From: Alphaproteobacteria bacterium
GTDB lineage: Bacteria > Pseudomonadota > Alphaproteobacteria > Micavibrionales > Micavibrionaceae
Assembly (NCBI GenBank): GCA_016699735.1
Contig: CP065008.1
Coordinates: 558,001-622,000, forward strand
Reading direction: 5' to 3'
Length of the DNA: 64,000 bases
The translations under genes and the position numbers were made by a program. Below are positions 42,126-50,959 of the stretch, one piece after another. The notes below the pieces were generated by a model. It saw only the letters and a list, made by a program, of their open reading frames with translations, was not told the origin of the DNA and made no database searches. The stretch's first letter is position 1; each line of letters begins with the position of its first letter.

Positions 42126-42870
42126 ACTTTTGCTGATTGTACCTCCGGCGCAGCGCATAAAAGCCTAGGGCGAATACTTCGCCGATCCAGATAAGCGGAA
42201 CGATAAGGAAAAGAAGATAGGAAAAATATAACGGAGACTCTCCATAGAGCCCAAGAAGGTTTATAAAAGTAACAAGCCAGATAATGACAGGCAAAAACCA
42301 AAAAAATCTTACGCTATAATCCTGATCCAGATATCTTTTTTTGAAAGTCACAGCTGAACGAAATAAAACGGCAAGACAGACCGATAACACGGCTATATCC
42401 AGAAAAAAAAGGCTCCATTTAACCATATACGCATAAAAAATTCTGCTTTGCCAAAAATTCGAAGCATCTTGGAGGGACCGAAAACCACTATCAGGCGCAA
42501 CGACTTCATACTCTTCTCCAACGCCCCCATAATGATCAATTTCAACAACTCTGGGCGTAACAGAAAGTTTACTATGTGTATTATTACCTTGTGGCGATAA
42601 AGATTCAAAAAATCCCTCGGACTTTAGATGGCTGTGTACGCCTGCAAGTTCGTCTGAATTTAAGGAAACAATCTGAACGGGCGCTACTACGCAGTATGCG
42701 GCCCATGATAAAATAACCTTAAAACCCCCTTTGCAAAGCTCTTGCTGACACTCCAAAAAAATTCTTTCTGAAGGGGAGGACTCGCATTTCGCTAGCGCTC
42801 TGCCTGCCAGCATTAAGACCAGCAGGAAAAGAATCACAAAAACACGGCCATGCGCGACACTTACGTTCAT
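42100..42870 (-). CDS. Membrane protein paralogous to 37605-38363
   Basis: About 256 residues (ATG at 42870 preferred over a GTG two codons earlier), with a signal/anchor (VFVILFLLVLMLAGRALAKC), a CQQELCKGGFKVIL Cys pair and three to four helices in the second half. It shares organisation and the ending WIGEVFALGFYALRRRYNQQ then KSGSPPARG with 37605; the last seven codons come from a REP-like palindrome. Lies between the phoH remnant and the intact phoH. AT-rich body; function unknown. Confidence 0.7.
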   Translation of the reverse strand: MNVSVAHGRVFVILFLLVLMLAGRALAKCESSPSERIFLECQQELCKGGFKVILSWAAYCVVAPVQIVSLNSDELAGVHSHLKSEGFFESLSPQGNNTHSKLSVTPRVVEIDHYGGVGEEYEVVAPDSGFRSLQDASNFWQSRIFYAYMVKWSLFFLDIAVLSVCLAVLFRSAVTFKKRYLDQDYSVRFFWFLPVIIWLVTFINLLGLYGESPLYFSYLLFLIVPLIWIGEVFALGFYALRRRYNQQKSGSPPARG

Positions 42871-42915
42871 CGCCACAATATAGCAGAAAACTGGCCGATC
42901 AGATGAACGGCAGGA

Positions 42916-43659
42916 TCAAAGAACCTCCAGCATCTCCGCCACCAGCGGGTGCCGCACGATATCCCCGTGTGAAAGCGTGCACACGGCCACGTTCGGAAGC
43001 GCCTCCAGCCGCCGGGAAATCTCACGCAGCCCCGAAATCCCCTCCAGCAAATCCGACTGGTCCGGGTCGCCCGTCACCACCATCGTTGAATGCCAGCCGA
43101 GCCGCGACAGGATCATCTTGAGCTGGGCATAGGTGCAGTTCTGCGCCTCGTCGATCACCACGAAGGAGTTATTGAGCGTCCGCCCGCGCATATACCCGAT
43201 GGGCGCGATCTCGATTGTCCCGTCCTCGATACAGGACCGCACACGCTTGCCGCCCATCCGGTCACCCAGCGCATCGTAAAGCGGGCGCAGATAGGGCGCC
43301 ATCTTCTCATGCATATCGCCGGGCAGGAAGCCGATGGATTCCCCGGCCTCCATGGCGGGGCGTGAGAGGACGATCCGCTCGATCTTCCCCTGTTCCAGCG
43401 CCTCGACCGCGGCGGCAATCGCAAGATACGTCTTGCCTGTCCCCGCCGGACCGATAGCCAGCGTCAGACTGTAACTCTTGATCGCCTTGAGCAGCGCCTC
43501 CTGCCCCTCCGACCGAGGCTTGATGTTTTTGACATATTTCTTGTCGCGCCGCCCGTCGATCTCCTCATCGAGCGGGTGCCAGCCGTGATTGTCCTGAACG
43601 GCGGGCGCCGAATTGAGCATATGGATATTGCGGTGGGCTTTGCGGGACTTTTTAGACAT
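42916..43659 (-). CDS. phoH: PhoH-family ATPase
   Basis: A 247-residue cytosolic P-loop protein: LAIGPAGTGKTYLAIAAAVE is Walker A, VVIDEAQNCTYAQLKMILSR carries Walker B, and VVTGDPDQSDLL the sensor-like block. The PhoH domain is complete and RDKKYVKNIKPRSEGQEALL precedes it; there is no KH domain. Members act in RNA metabolism and stress responses; in Alphaproteobacteria a PhoH-like gene (ybeZ) usually lies beside ybeY, which is absent here. Its last 38 codons are duplicated downstream at 41948. Confidence 0.93.
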   Translation of the reverse strand: MSKKSRKAHRNIHMLNSAPAVQDNHGWHPLDEEIDGRRDKKYVKNIKPRSEGQEALLKAIKSYSLTLAIGPAGTGKTYLAIAAAVEALEQGKIERIVLSRPAMEAGESIGFLPGDMHEKMAPYLRPLYDALGDRMGGKRVRSCIEDGTIEIAPIGYMRGRTLNNSFVVIDEAQNCTYAQLKMILSRLGWHSTMVVTGDPDQSDLLEGISGLREISRRLEALPNVAVCTLSHGDIVRHPLVAEMLEVL

Positions 43660-44010
43660 GGGACGAAGGCTCCTTTTCCGTGGATGGGGGTTAAGAGAAG
43701 AAGGGTGTCTAGTCTGGTTTAAGGGGGTGTTTGTAAGGCAGACAGAAAGAAACGCAGTGCATGAAAATCACTCGTGAACAAAAGGACAGAGATGGAGTAA
43801 GGTTAAAGAAATCGGGTCAATCGGAGCGGATTGAGGGGGGGAATAAGCCGAAACTACGCGTTGACCAGCCATTTCAAGAGAGAGAATATCAAAATTGCCC
43901 GACCTAGCCAAATAAATACGGGCTGCCTGCCATTCTTATACCATTTTGCAAATATCAGAGAAAAGAGTTATGATAAAACCTGTTTCTAGGATGATAACGG
44001 AACAATCGGA
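43660..44010. other. Intergenic region with a promoter for 44011
   Basis: No gene found in 350 bp. It contains one ACGCAG near 43751 and, at 43946-43974, a promoter candidate (separate entry). The rest is unremarkable. Confidence 0.6.
43946..43974 (+). promoter_or_regulatory. Predicted sigma70-type promoter
   Basis: TTGCAA (43946-43951) and TATGAT (43969-43974) with a 17-bp spacer, 37 bp before the ATG of the exported-protein gene at 44011. Confidence 0.5.
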
Positions 44011-44451
44011 ATGACAAGAAAATTTCTGCTTTTGGGATTTATGACCTTAGGTTTTGGCGGGGTATTCTCCTTCGGTCACGCCTATGCCGTAAACTACACG
44101 GCTCTCCCCGGAGAATCATTAAAATCAGAAAAGTCGAGGGTGAAAGACTCCAAGAATACTCAGAAACAAGGCGCATATGAGGATAAGTGCAGCGAAAAAG
44201 ACATAAAGAATATTAGGAAGTACGATAAAAAGTTTAAAAACTTTGTTGAGGATCAGGATGACCTTATAAAGGGTGCGGGTATAGAAACACTGGACTCCGA
44301 TGCATCTAAAAGATCGGACCTTGAACAACTATTCGAATCTTTTACCGAATACCTGACCTCTGAGGAACACGAGGCGGTTGTAGCAAGCTACAAGGAGTGT
44401 AAGCTCGAAATGCCGATACTTCCTGATCAGAGGCCATTCTGGTTGCCTTGA
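44011..44451 (+). CDS. Exported lysine-rich protein, 146 aa
   Basis: A clear signal peptide (MTRKFLLLGFMTLGFGGVFS ... AYA) followed by about 120 mostly charged residues (Lys/Glu/Asp), with one Cys pair (DKCSEKD and YKECKLE). No family recognised; it looks helical. AT-richer than neighbours. Single gene between phoH and the ammonia-lyase. Confidence 0.7.
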   Translation: MTRKFLLLGFMTLGFGGVFSFGHAYAVNYTALPGESLKSEKSRVKDSKNTQKQGAYEDKCSEKDIKNIRKYDKKFKNFVEDQDDLIKGAGIETLDSDASKRSDLEQLFESFTEYLTSEEHEAVVASYKECKLEMPILPDQRPFWLP

Positions 44452-44519
44452 TAAAATTTGTAACCGTTCAAACCCGCGCTCTATCAAAACCATTGCCATA
44501 AACTCTAAACCTCTGTACG

Positions 44520-44545
44520 TTACCCCTTTGTTTTTCAAGGGGTAA
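44520..44545 (+). promoter_or_regulatory. Perfect hairpin covering the ribosome-binding site of the ammonia-lyase gene
   Basis: TTACCCCTT (44520-44528) and AAGGGGTAA (44537-44545) form a perfect 9-bp stem with an 8-nt loop. The right arm contains the AAGGGG that would be the Shine-Dalgarno sequence, 8 nt before the ATG at 44551. Folding would hide it. No T run follows, so it is not a good terminator. Confidence 0.6.
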
Positions 44546-44550
44546 AATCC

Positions 44551-45762
44551 ATGGCCGTGACATTCGAAGATGTCGTGAAAGCCCGCGAGGCGATCAGAAG
44601 CTCGACCATCCTGACGCCGACCGTCAAGGCCGTGCGCCTGTCCCTGCACATGGGCATTAACCTCTACCTCAAACTCGAAAATCTGCAGCATACCTGCGCC
44701 TTCAAGGCGCGCGGCGCTCTCAACAAGCTGCTCACCCTGACCGATGAGCAGAAACAGCGCGGCGTCATTGCCTGTTCCGCCGGAAATCACGCGCAGGGCG
44801 TCGCCTATCACGCCACCCGCCTGGATATCCCATCGATTATCGTGATGCCTAACCTCACCCCCTTTAACAAGATCAAAAAAACCGAGGATTTTGGCGCTAA
44901 AGTCATGCTCTACGGTAACAGCTTTGATGAATCCGTGGGCGAGACCATGCGCTTGGCACAGGAAAAGGGCATGACCTTCATCCATCCCTTCGACGACGAA
45001 GCCGTTGTGGCCGGACAGGGAACGCTGGGTCTGGAGATGCTTGAACAACGCCCGGATCTGGACGTAGTTGTGGTCCCCATCGGCGGCGGCGGTCTGATCG
45101 CGGGCGTCGCAACGGCGGTTAAGGGTCTGAAGCCTGAAATCGAGGTGATCGGCGCACAATGCGAAGCCTATGACGCCGTGAAAGCCCGCCGCGAGGGTCG
45201 CAATTTTCAGGGGGGCGGCGCCACGCTGGCTGAAGGCATCGCGGTTCGGGAACCTTCAGAAAACAATATAAAAATCATCGACAAGCTGGTCTCCCGGATC
45301 GAATCCGCCTCCGAATACGAGATCGAAGCGGCCATATTCGATCTGCTCAGCGACGAAAAACTGGTCGCCGAAGGCGCGGCGGGCGCAGGTCTGGCCGTCA
45401 TCCAGAAAAACATAGAGCATTTCCGCGGTAAGAAAGTGGGCCTCGTTCTTTGCGGTGGGAATATCGACTCCCGCCTGCTCTCGACTCTGATCCTGCGCGG
45501 CCTCGTCCGCGACGGCCGCATCACAAGACTGCGCTTCGAGATTGACGATACGCCCGGCCAGCTCTCCGATATCTCCCGCATCATCGGCGAGGCGAGGGCC
45601 AACGTGATCGAGGTCATCCACCAGCGCATGATGCAGGCGATTTCCCTCAAACGGGCAGAACTCGACGTGGTGATCGAGGCCCGCGACGCCCAGCACGTCG
45701 AGGAAATCGTGAAAACCCTTGAATCCAAGGGTTTTAAGGTTGACGCCACCCGCGACGTATAA
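44551..45762 (+). CDS. ilvA: Threonine ammonia-lyase (threonine dehydratase)
   Basis: A PLP enzyme that deaminates threonine to 2-oxobutanoate, either for isoleucine synthesis or catabolism. The 403-residue product has the PLP-lysine in CAFKARGALNKL (about residue 53), ACSAGNHAQGVAYH and the phosphate-binding loop GGGGLIAGV (about 179-187). A C-terminal ACT domain (about 330-403, LRFEIDDTPGQLSDISRII) gives a single regulatory domain, as in the TdcB-like/short biosynthetic type. No ilv genes are adjacent. A hairpin covers its ribosome-binding site. Confidence 0.95.
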   Translation: MAVTFEDVVKAREAIRSSTILTPTVKAVRLSLHMGINLYLKLENLQHTCAFKARGALNKLLTLTDEQKQRGVIACSAGNHAQGVAYHATRLDIPSIIVMPNLTPFNKIKKTEDFGAKVMLYGNSFDESVGETMRLAQEKGMTFIHPFDDEAVVAGQGTLGLEMLEQRPDLDVVVVPIGGGGLIAGVATAVKGLKPEIEVIGAQCEAYDAVKARREGRNFQGGGATLAEGIAVREPSENNIKIIDKLVSRIESASEYEIEAAIFDLLSDEKLVAEGAAGAGLAVIQKNIEHFRGKKVGLVLCGGNIDSRLLSTLILRGLVRDGRITRLRFEIDDTPGQLSDISRIIGEARANVIEVIHQRMMQAISLKRAELDVVIEARDAQHVEEIVKTLESKGFKVDATRDV

Positions 45763-45838
45763 CCGCATCCCGCATCCGTTTTCCCGCAAAAACCTTTCTA
45801 ATCTTCTTTCGCACTTGCAGCATTTCCGTATATAGTGA

Positions 45839-46519
45839 ATGAATAAAGTCCACGATGAGGAAAACGGCTTGGACACAGCCCCCAGCATAGTCGGCGTGGC
45901 CGAAGACGCCTTTAAGGGAGCGCAGCCCGGTCTGGGTTCGCAAAAACGCCTGATCCTCATGCGCCACGGCAACCCCGACAGCCGTGAGGAACTGGGCAAT
46001 CAGGTCGCTCATAGTCTTGCGGAGCTTTTTGCGGCCTACCCTGACCAGAAGTTCGATGCCGTTCTTTATTCACCTGTAAAACGGACAGTCATGACCGCAG
46101 CAGCGGTTTATAACCAGCATGTCAATAAAGCGTCAGTTGCTACTCCAGGCTTCGCCTTTCCGTTTGAGAAACAGCCATGGCTGAAGGATACAGCCGGAGC
46201 GGAACTGGGGTATGAAGGATTGCTGGACAAAGTCAGGAAACTCGACGACTCTTGGAACACAGTCCTTTTGGTCACGCACTCCACGGTTGCACCTCTGCTC
46301 GCCAAGGTTTTAAAAGCCCCGGCAACGGATAAAGAATTGGTCTTTACCATGTCGGACTATGCCTCCGTGCTGGTTCTGGACATACAATCAGACCGCTGGG
46401 CGGATGCCGGCTTGACGCCGGCACGGATCAGCAAGGTGATTTCGCAAACCCAGACGCTGGACGCCGCCCAACTCACAACAGCCACCGACAATTTTATGCA
46501 GAGCCTGCGGACGCCCTGA
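45839..46519 (+). CDS. Histidine phosphatase family protein
   Basis: The 226-residue product carries the phosphohistidine RHG motif in RLILMRHGNPDSREE (about 38-52). It also has the second phosphate-binding block SPVKRTVMTA (about 81) and VTHSTVAPLL (about 142) with the second active-site His. The short length fits the SixA/cobC-like single-domain members. The substrate is unknown. The first 35 residues are a poorly conserved extension. Confidence 0.9.
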   Translation: MNKVHDEENGLDTAPSIVGVAEDAFKGAQPGLGSQKRLILMRHGNPDSREELGNQVAHSLAELFAAYPDQKFDAVLYSPVKRTVMTAAAVYNQHVNKASVATPGFAFPFEKQPWLKDTAGAELGYEGLLDKVRKLDDSWNTVLLVTHSTVAPLLAKVLKAPATDKELVFTMSDYASVLVLDIQSDRWADAGLTPARISKVISQTQTLDAAQLTTATDNFMQSLRTP

Positions 46520-46551
46520 AAAAACCAGCGGTAGATATCTAAATGACTTAT

Positions 46552-47973
46552 TTAGGCCGCTTTCGCCCGTTCTTTCTCCGCCGGAAGAAACACAGGAATG
46601 TCCTTGCTGTGTTTTTGCGCGTAAACCTCGCGGTCATACTCGACGGCGGTCTCCCCGTGGAGCGCAAGGTCGAGTCCGTGATATTCCACGCGGGCATCGA
46701 CACGCAGCCCCATCGTCGCCTTGATGATCGCCAGCAGCACGAAGGTCGCGGCGCCAGAATAGGCGCAGACCACGACAATCGACAGCGCCTGCGCGATCAA
46801 CTGCGTTTCGCCGCCGTAAAGCGTTCCGGCAACACCGCCGATCTGAGGGTTCGCGAGAAATCCGGTCAGCAGAGCCCCGGCGATACCGCCGACACCGTGC
46901 AGGCCGAAAACATCCAGCGAATCGTCGTACTTGAACCAGGTTTTGAGGTAGGCCACGGAGACATAGCACACTGCCGCAGAAGCGATACCAATCACCAGAG
47001 ATCCGGCGAAATCAACGAACCCGGCGGCGGGCGTAATCGCTACCAGTCCGGCGACAAGCCCCGACAGGGTGCCCTGAACACTGGCCTTTCCCTTATGCAT
47101 CAGTTCGATAATCATCCACACCGTCGCGGCCATGCCGGCGGCTGTATTCGTCACCAGCATCGCGTAGCCCGCTGAACCTCCGGCCGTCAGAGCCGACCCA
47201 GCGTTGAACCCGAACCAGCCCACCCACAGAAGTCCCGCGCCGATAACGCTCAGGATCAGGTTGTTGGAGGTGGAGGGGTCTTTATCCGCCTTCAGGCTGC
47301 GCCCGAGAATGATTGCGGCCACAAGTCCGGCCACCCCGGAAGCGATATGAACGACAAGTCCTCCCGCAAAGTCGATCGCCTTGCCCATGCCGAGCAGGCC
47401 GGTATAGTCGCTCATGCCCACCCCGCCGATGAAACCGCCCGGCCCCCAGACCCAATGCGCGATCGGGGCGTAGACGAAAAGAACCCAGAGCGGCGTGAAG
47501 ACCATAAGTGAAGTGAACTTGATCCGGTCGGCAACCGCACCGACCAGCAGCGCGGTGGTTATGATCGCAAACGTCATCTGGAACATGATGAAGACGGTCT
47601 CGGGAATCGTCCCGCTGGCCGAGGAGGGGGTAACCCCGTTGAGCATGGCCTTATCCAGTCCGCCGATAAAACTGTTCCCCTCGCCAAAGGCGAGCGTATA
47701 GCCGATCACAGGCCAAAGGACGCTGACAATCGCGCAGATCGCCAAGGATTGCATGAGCGTTGCCAGCACGTTATCGCGCTTGACCAGCCCGCCGTAAAAC
47801 AGCGCCAGCCCAGGCACGGTCATCATCAGCACAAGGAGAGAGGAGACCAGCATCCACGCCGTATCCCCGCTGTTGAAGGCAGGAGGCGGGGTCGCAGAAA
47901 GCTCCTCGGCGAAGGCTGTCCCTGCTGTCAAAAGGCCACACAAAACCGTTAGAAAAAATGCTTTTCTATTCAT
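46552..47973 (-). CDS. amt: Ammonium transporter (Amt/MEP/Rh family)
   Basis: A 473-residue inner-membrane ammonium channel with a signal peptide (MNRKAFFLTVLCGLLTAGTA) and about 11 membrane helices. GGLVVHIASGVAGLVAAIIL (H168-type) and DVFGLHGVGGIAGALLTGFL (H318-type) carry the paired pore histidines; the C-terminal tail is charged and short. A glnK-type PII gene usually precedes amt, but here the upstream neighbour is the end of nrdB, separated by a terminator; no glnK is present in the window. Confidence 0.95.
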   Translation of the reverse strand: MNRKAFFLTVLCGLLTAGTAFAEELSATPPPAFNSGDTAWMLVSSLLVLMMTVPGLALFYGGLVKRDNVLATLMQSLAICAIVSVLWPVIGYTLAFGEGNSFIGGLDKAMLNGVTPSSASGTIPETVFIMFQMTFAIITTALLVGAVADRIKFTSLMVFTPLWVLFVYAPIAHWVWGPGGFIGGVGMSDYTGLLGMGKAIDFAGGLVVHIASGVAGLVAAIILGRSLKADKDPSTSNNLILSVIGAGLLWVGWFGFNAGSALTAGGSAGYAMLVTNTAAGMAATVWMIIELMHKGKASVQGTLSGLVAGLVAITPAAGFVDFAGSLVIGIASAAVCYVSVAYLKTWFKYDDSLDVFGLHGVGGIAGALLTGFLANPQIGGVAGTLYGGETQLIAQALSIVVVCAYSGAATFVLLAIIKATMGLRVDARVEYHGLDLALHGETAVEYDREVYAQKHSKDIPVFLPAEKERAKAA

Positions 47974-48101
47974 CGAAGACTCCCTGTTCTGTTCAATCGC
48001 TGCGATTTTCGCACCGCAGCATTATTTTCTTTATAACTAGGTTTACGAATATGAAAACGCAAGCATTTTTTGCATCGCAACAAAATAAATCCAAAAAAAA
48101 T

Positions 48102-48128
48102 CCGCCAGCATAAACCTAATGCTGGCGG
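48102..48128 (-). terminator. Rho-independent terminator of nrdB
   Basis: CCGCCAGCAT / ATGCTGGCGG is a perfect 10-bp stem with a 7-nt loop, followed on the minus strand by ATTTTTTTT. It is 25 bp beyond the nrdB stop codon; the A run on the other side makes it possibly bidirectional. Confidence 0.92.
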
Positions 48129-48152
48129 AAAAAAATACAGGATCGACGAAAA

Positions 48153-49232
48153 TTAAGCCGCCTCGCTCTCGTCGCTACCCTTCGGCGCGGCCACCACCCC
48201 GCCGATTTTCTTGCCATAATTTCCGGCGAAGACCTCCTCGGAGAATGCCGCCTCCCACGACCCCTGCGTTGAGGCCTTGGCGTACTCGGTTGCGCGGTTT
48301 TCGAAGAAATTGACGTGTTCCGCGCCGTTCAGCATCTCATCCATCCACGGCAGGGGGTTTTTGTCGATGCCGTAGATCGGCTCAAGATTAAGCTGCTGCA
48401 GCCGGCGGTCGCCGATATAGCGGATATAATCCTTGACCTCCTGCCCGTTCAGGCCTTCGACGCCACCCATTTCAAAAGCAAGGTCAATAAAGGCGTCCTC
48501 GAATCCGATAATCCGGCGACAGGAGTCAGTAATCTCCTGTTTCAGCTTCGAATCCCAGATATCCGGATTCTCCTGAATGAAGGCATTGAACAGCCGGATC
48601 ATGGAAATGCAGTGCAGGGTTTCATCCCGCACCGACCACGTAATGATCTGGCCCATCCCCTTCATCTTGTTAAAGCGCGGGAAGTTCATCAGGATGGCAA
48701 ACGAGGCAAAGAGCTGCAGCCCTTCGGTAAACGCGCTGAACAGCGCCATCGTCTTGGCGATATCGCGCCGCGAATCCATGCAGGCCGTCTGCATATAATC
48801 GTACTTGTCCTTCATCTCCTTGTAACGCATGAAGGCCTGATACTCGATCTCCGGCATCCCGATCGTATCCAGCAGGTGGGAGTAGGCGGCGATATGGATC
48901 GTTTCGATATTCGCGAAGGCGCCGAGCATCATCTGCACCTCGACCGGTCCGAACACCCGCGAGTAATGCTTCATGTAGCAGTTATTCACCTCCACGTCCG
49001 CCTGTGTAAAAAACCGGAAAATCTGCGTCAGCAGGTTGCGCTCGGAGGGGGTGAGCTTTTTCTTCCAGTCACGCACGTCCTCGGCCAGCGGCACCTCCTC
49101 GGGCAGCCAGTGAATCCGCTGCTGCGTCAGCCACGCCTCATAACACCACGGATAAAGGAAGGGCTTATAGACATGCCGTTCCACCAGCAGGGGGGATTTG
49201 GCATTTTCAAGATCGTTGGCGGGCTTGGCCAT
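48153..49232 (-). CDS. nrdB: Ribonucleotide reductase beta subunit (class I)
   Basis: NrdB carries the di-iron centre and radical used by NrdA to make deoxyribonucleotides. In the 359-residue product the ligand pattern is visible: EVNN (first helix), ETIHIAAY with Glu, His and the radical Tyr in the right spacing, EGLQLF and RDETLH. So the tyrosyl-radical type is expected. It shares the strand with nrdA at 51148 but is separated from it by three genes (49413, 49876, 50366); each has its own terminator. Confidence 0.97.
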   Translation of the reverse strand: MAKPANDLENAKSPLLVERHVYKPFLYPWCYEAWLTQQRIHWLPEEVPLAEDVRDWKKKLTPSERNLLTQIFRFFTQADVEVNNCYMKHYSRVFGPVEVQMMLGAFANIETIHIAAYSHLLDTIGMPEIEYQAFMRYKEMKDKYDYMQTACMDSRRDIAKTMALFSAFTEGLQLFASFAILMNFPRFNKMKGMGQIITWSVRDETLHCISMIRLFNAFIQENPDIWDSKLKQEITDSCRRIIGFEDAFIDLAFEMGGVEGLNGQEVKDYIRYIGDRRLQQLNLEPIYGIDKNPLPWMDEMLNGAEHVNFFENRATEYAKASTQGSWEAAFSEEVFAGNYGKKIGGVVAAPKGSDESEAA

Positions 49233-49262
49233 GGGATGGTACTCCTTGGGAAAGAATCGGTT

Positions 49263-49280
49263 TAGTGTAGTGTAGTGTAG
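49263..49280. repeat. TAGTG short tandem repeat
   Basis: Three and a half copies of TAGTG (TAGTGTAGTGTAGTGTAG) upstream of nrdB. A simple slippage repeat within the probable promoter region; effect unknown. Confidence 0.6.
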
Positions 49281-49412
49281 AGCGATCCCCGCCCGTGCCG
49301 AGTCTTTTTATAACACGACCTTGAGGAAAACGGGGATAGTTCGTGAACACTTAAGAAAATCTACATTTAGTAGACACAAGAAAAAATGACACAACATATT
49401 GTAGTTTACAAG

Positions 49413-49874
49413 ATGAATTCTCAATATTTTTCACAAAACTTTTTTCTGAATTTTTGCAAGGCCTTAACGGCCGCCTTCGTGTCGATGACGCTTCTGATGC
49501 TTTGCAGCGTCCCCGCCCGTGCTGGAGAATCGGGCGTTAGGCACTTCACCGTCTTCCTCAATAACATCCCCCACACGACCAGCGGCACGGTGCGCCCCTG
49601 TACACCCTTCAGGGCGCGCTTCGAACACCCGGATGCCGCCGTCACCCGCGTCAGGATGCGCTACCCCCACAACCACAACCTCTTTATGTTTTTTCCCATG
49701 AATGAGGAGGTGAATATAAGCCTGCACGAGGATTACATGGAAAAGGGGGAATGGAGCCTGAGCGATTTTATCGCGGAGGATGAATCCGCAAGGGCTTACG
49801 GCCAGATGACCCTGACCTTCCAGCCGCTCGACCCGCTGAACAAGGGCGTATGCGAATCCTTTCCCGATTCCTGA
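49413..49874 (+). CDS. Exported hypothetical protein, about 153 aa
   Basis: The N-terminus (MNSQYFSQNFFLNFCKALTA to AFVSMTLLMLCSVPARAGES) reads as a signal peptide; I favour the ATG at 49413 over 49386, though neither has a good ribosome-binding site. The mature part is about 110 residues, with His/Met/Phe-rich YPHNHNLFMFFPMNEEVN. No family recognised. It is divergent from nrdB and convergent with the EamA-like gene, whose end is 2 bp away. Confidence 0.62.
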   Translation: MNSQYFSQNFFLNFCKALTAAFVSMTLLMLCSVPARAGESGVRHFTVFLNNIPHTTSGTVRPCTPFRARFEHPDAAVTRVRMRYPHNHNLFMFFPMNEEVNISLHEDYMEKGEWSLSDFIAEDESARAYGQMTLTFQPLDPLNKGVCESFPDS

Positions 49875-49875
49875 A

Positions 49876-50316
49876 TCACTTATTCACAACAAGGAACACG
49901 GCAACAAACGAAAGGACCAGCCCGAGAATTTGGGTCATCTTCAGCGTTTCATGAAAATAGAAAACGCCAAGAATAACGGCCAGAACGGCGGGCAGAAAAC
50001 GGGCGATCGGCGTGGCCAGAGACATCGGCGCCCCCGCCTTGAACATATAAAAAATGCCTAAGTGCGCGAGCATGATGCACACCCCGACCAGCATATAAAG
50101 CACCGGTCCCTTGCCGAAATTGATGTTCTTGACCAGCCCGTCCTGCGCCAGAGGCAACAGGCATAAAGACAAAAGGAAAGCCGTAGCGGTCGTGATCACC
50201 AGCGCGATGATGGGATCGATCGTATCCTTCGCCAGTTGTGAAAAAAAATGAATCCCCGTGGCAGAGAAAACGACGAGCGCAGTGAAAAATGACCAATGCA
50301 TGAACCAACCCCACAA
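49876..50316 (-). CDS. EamA/DMT-type small multidrug-like membrane protein (half-size)
   Basis: The 146-residue protein has four to five hydrophobic helices and the look of one EamA repeat: ATPIARFLPAVLAVILGVFY, then a FHETLKMTQILGLVLSFVAVFLVV ending. Half-size EamA or SMR proteins dimerise to form a transporter for small molecules; the substrate is unknown. It precedes msrB on the opposite reading side by 50 bp. Confidence 0.75.
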   Translation of the reverse strand: MWGWFMHWSFFTALVVFSATGIHFFSQLAKDTIDPIIALVITTATAFLLSLCLLPLAQDGLVKNINFGKGPVLYMLVGVCIMLAHLGIFYMFKAGAPMSLATPIARFLPAVLAVILGVFYFHETLKMTQILGLVLSFVAVFLVVNK

Positions 50317-50365
50317 GGTAAAAGGAAAGTCCAGCTATAACGGAATTGAAGGGCGTACCGAATAA

Positions 50366-50959
50366 CTATTTTTTCGTCTCTTTAGGTTTTTCGCCCGTGC
50401 CATGCCCTTCAAACAGTTTCAAAAACTCCCCGTACCCTTCCTTCTCAAGATCGGCCAGCGGAATGAAGCGCAGCGCCGCCGAGTTGATGCAATACCGCAT
50501 CCCGCCCTTATCCTTCGGCCCATCGTCGAACACATGGCCCAGGTGAGAGTCCGCCCCCGTGGAACGGACCTCCGTGCGCGGCACCCAGAGTTTCGTATCG
50601 GTATGTTCCTTCACAGTCTCCTGCTGGATCGGTTTGGTGAAGCTCGGCCAGCCCGTGCCGGAATCGAATTTATCGAGCGAGGAAAACAGCGGCTCCCCTG
50701 AAACCACATCGACATAAATCCCCGGCTCCTTGTTATCCCAGTACTCATTGTCGAACGCGGGTTCCGTGCCGTCATGCTGGGTGACATATTTTTGCATCTT
50801 GTTGAGATGATCTTTCTTCATGGCCTCTGTCCCTTCCTGTGTCGGCGCTGTCTGATCCTCCGCCTGCACGCCGGAGGTTGCGTTTAAAACAATCCCGCCC
50901 GCAACCAGCAGGGCGCACACGATAATAAGCGATAAAGCCGGAAAACCCTGTTTGTCCAT
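50366..50959 (-). CDS. msrB: Peptide-methionine (R)-S-oxide reductase, membrane-anchored
   Basis: MsrB reduces methionine-R-sulfoxide in damaged proteins. The roughly 197-residue product starts with an N-terminal anchor/signal (LSLIIVCALLVAGGIV), so it likely works in the periplasm. SGTGWPSF, SHLGHVFDDGP and the catalytic RYCINSAALRF (Cys and following Asn) are the family motifs. The usual zinc-binding CxxC pairs are absent, as in some MsrB proteins. I prefer the ATG at 50959 with AGGAAAAGG upstream. Confidence 0.93.
   Translation of the reverse strand: MDKQGFPALSLIIVCALLVAGGIVLNATSGVQAEDQTAPTQEGTEAMKKDHLNKMQKYVTQHDGTEPAFDNEYWDNKEPGIYVDVVSGEPLFSSLDKFDSGTGWPSFTKPIQQETVKEHTDTKLWVPRTEVRSTGADSHLGHVFDDGPKDKGGMRYCINSAALRFIPLADLEKEGYGEFLKLFEGHGTGEKPKETKK

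Noticed and set aside
44519..44546. The stem before the ammonia-lyase gene considered as a terminator of 44011.
   Set aside because: There is no T run after the stem on either strand, and the SD lies inside it, so regulation of translation is more likely.
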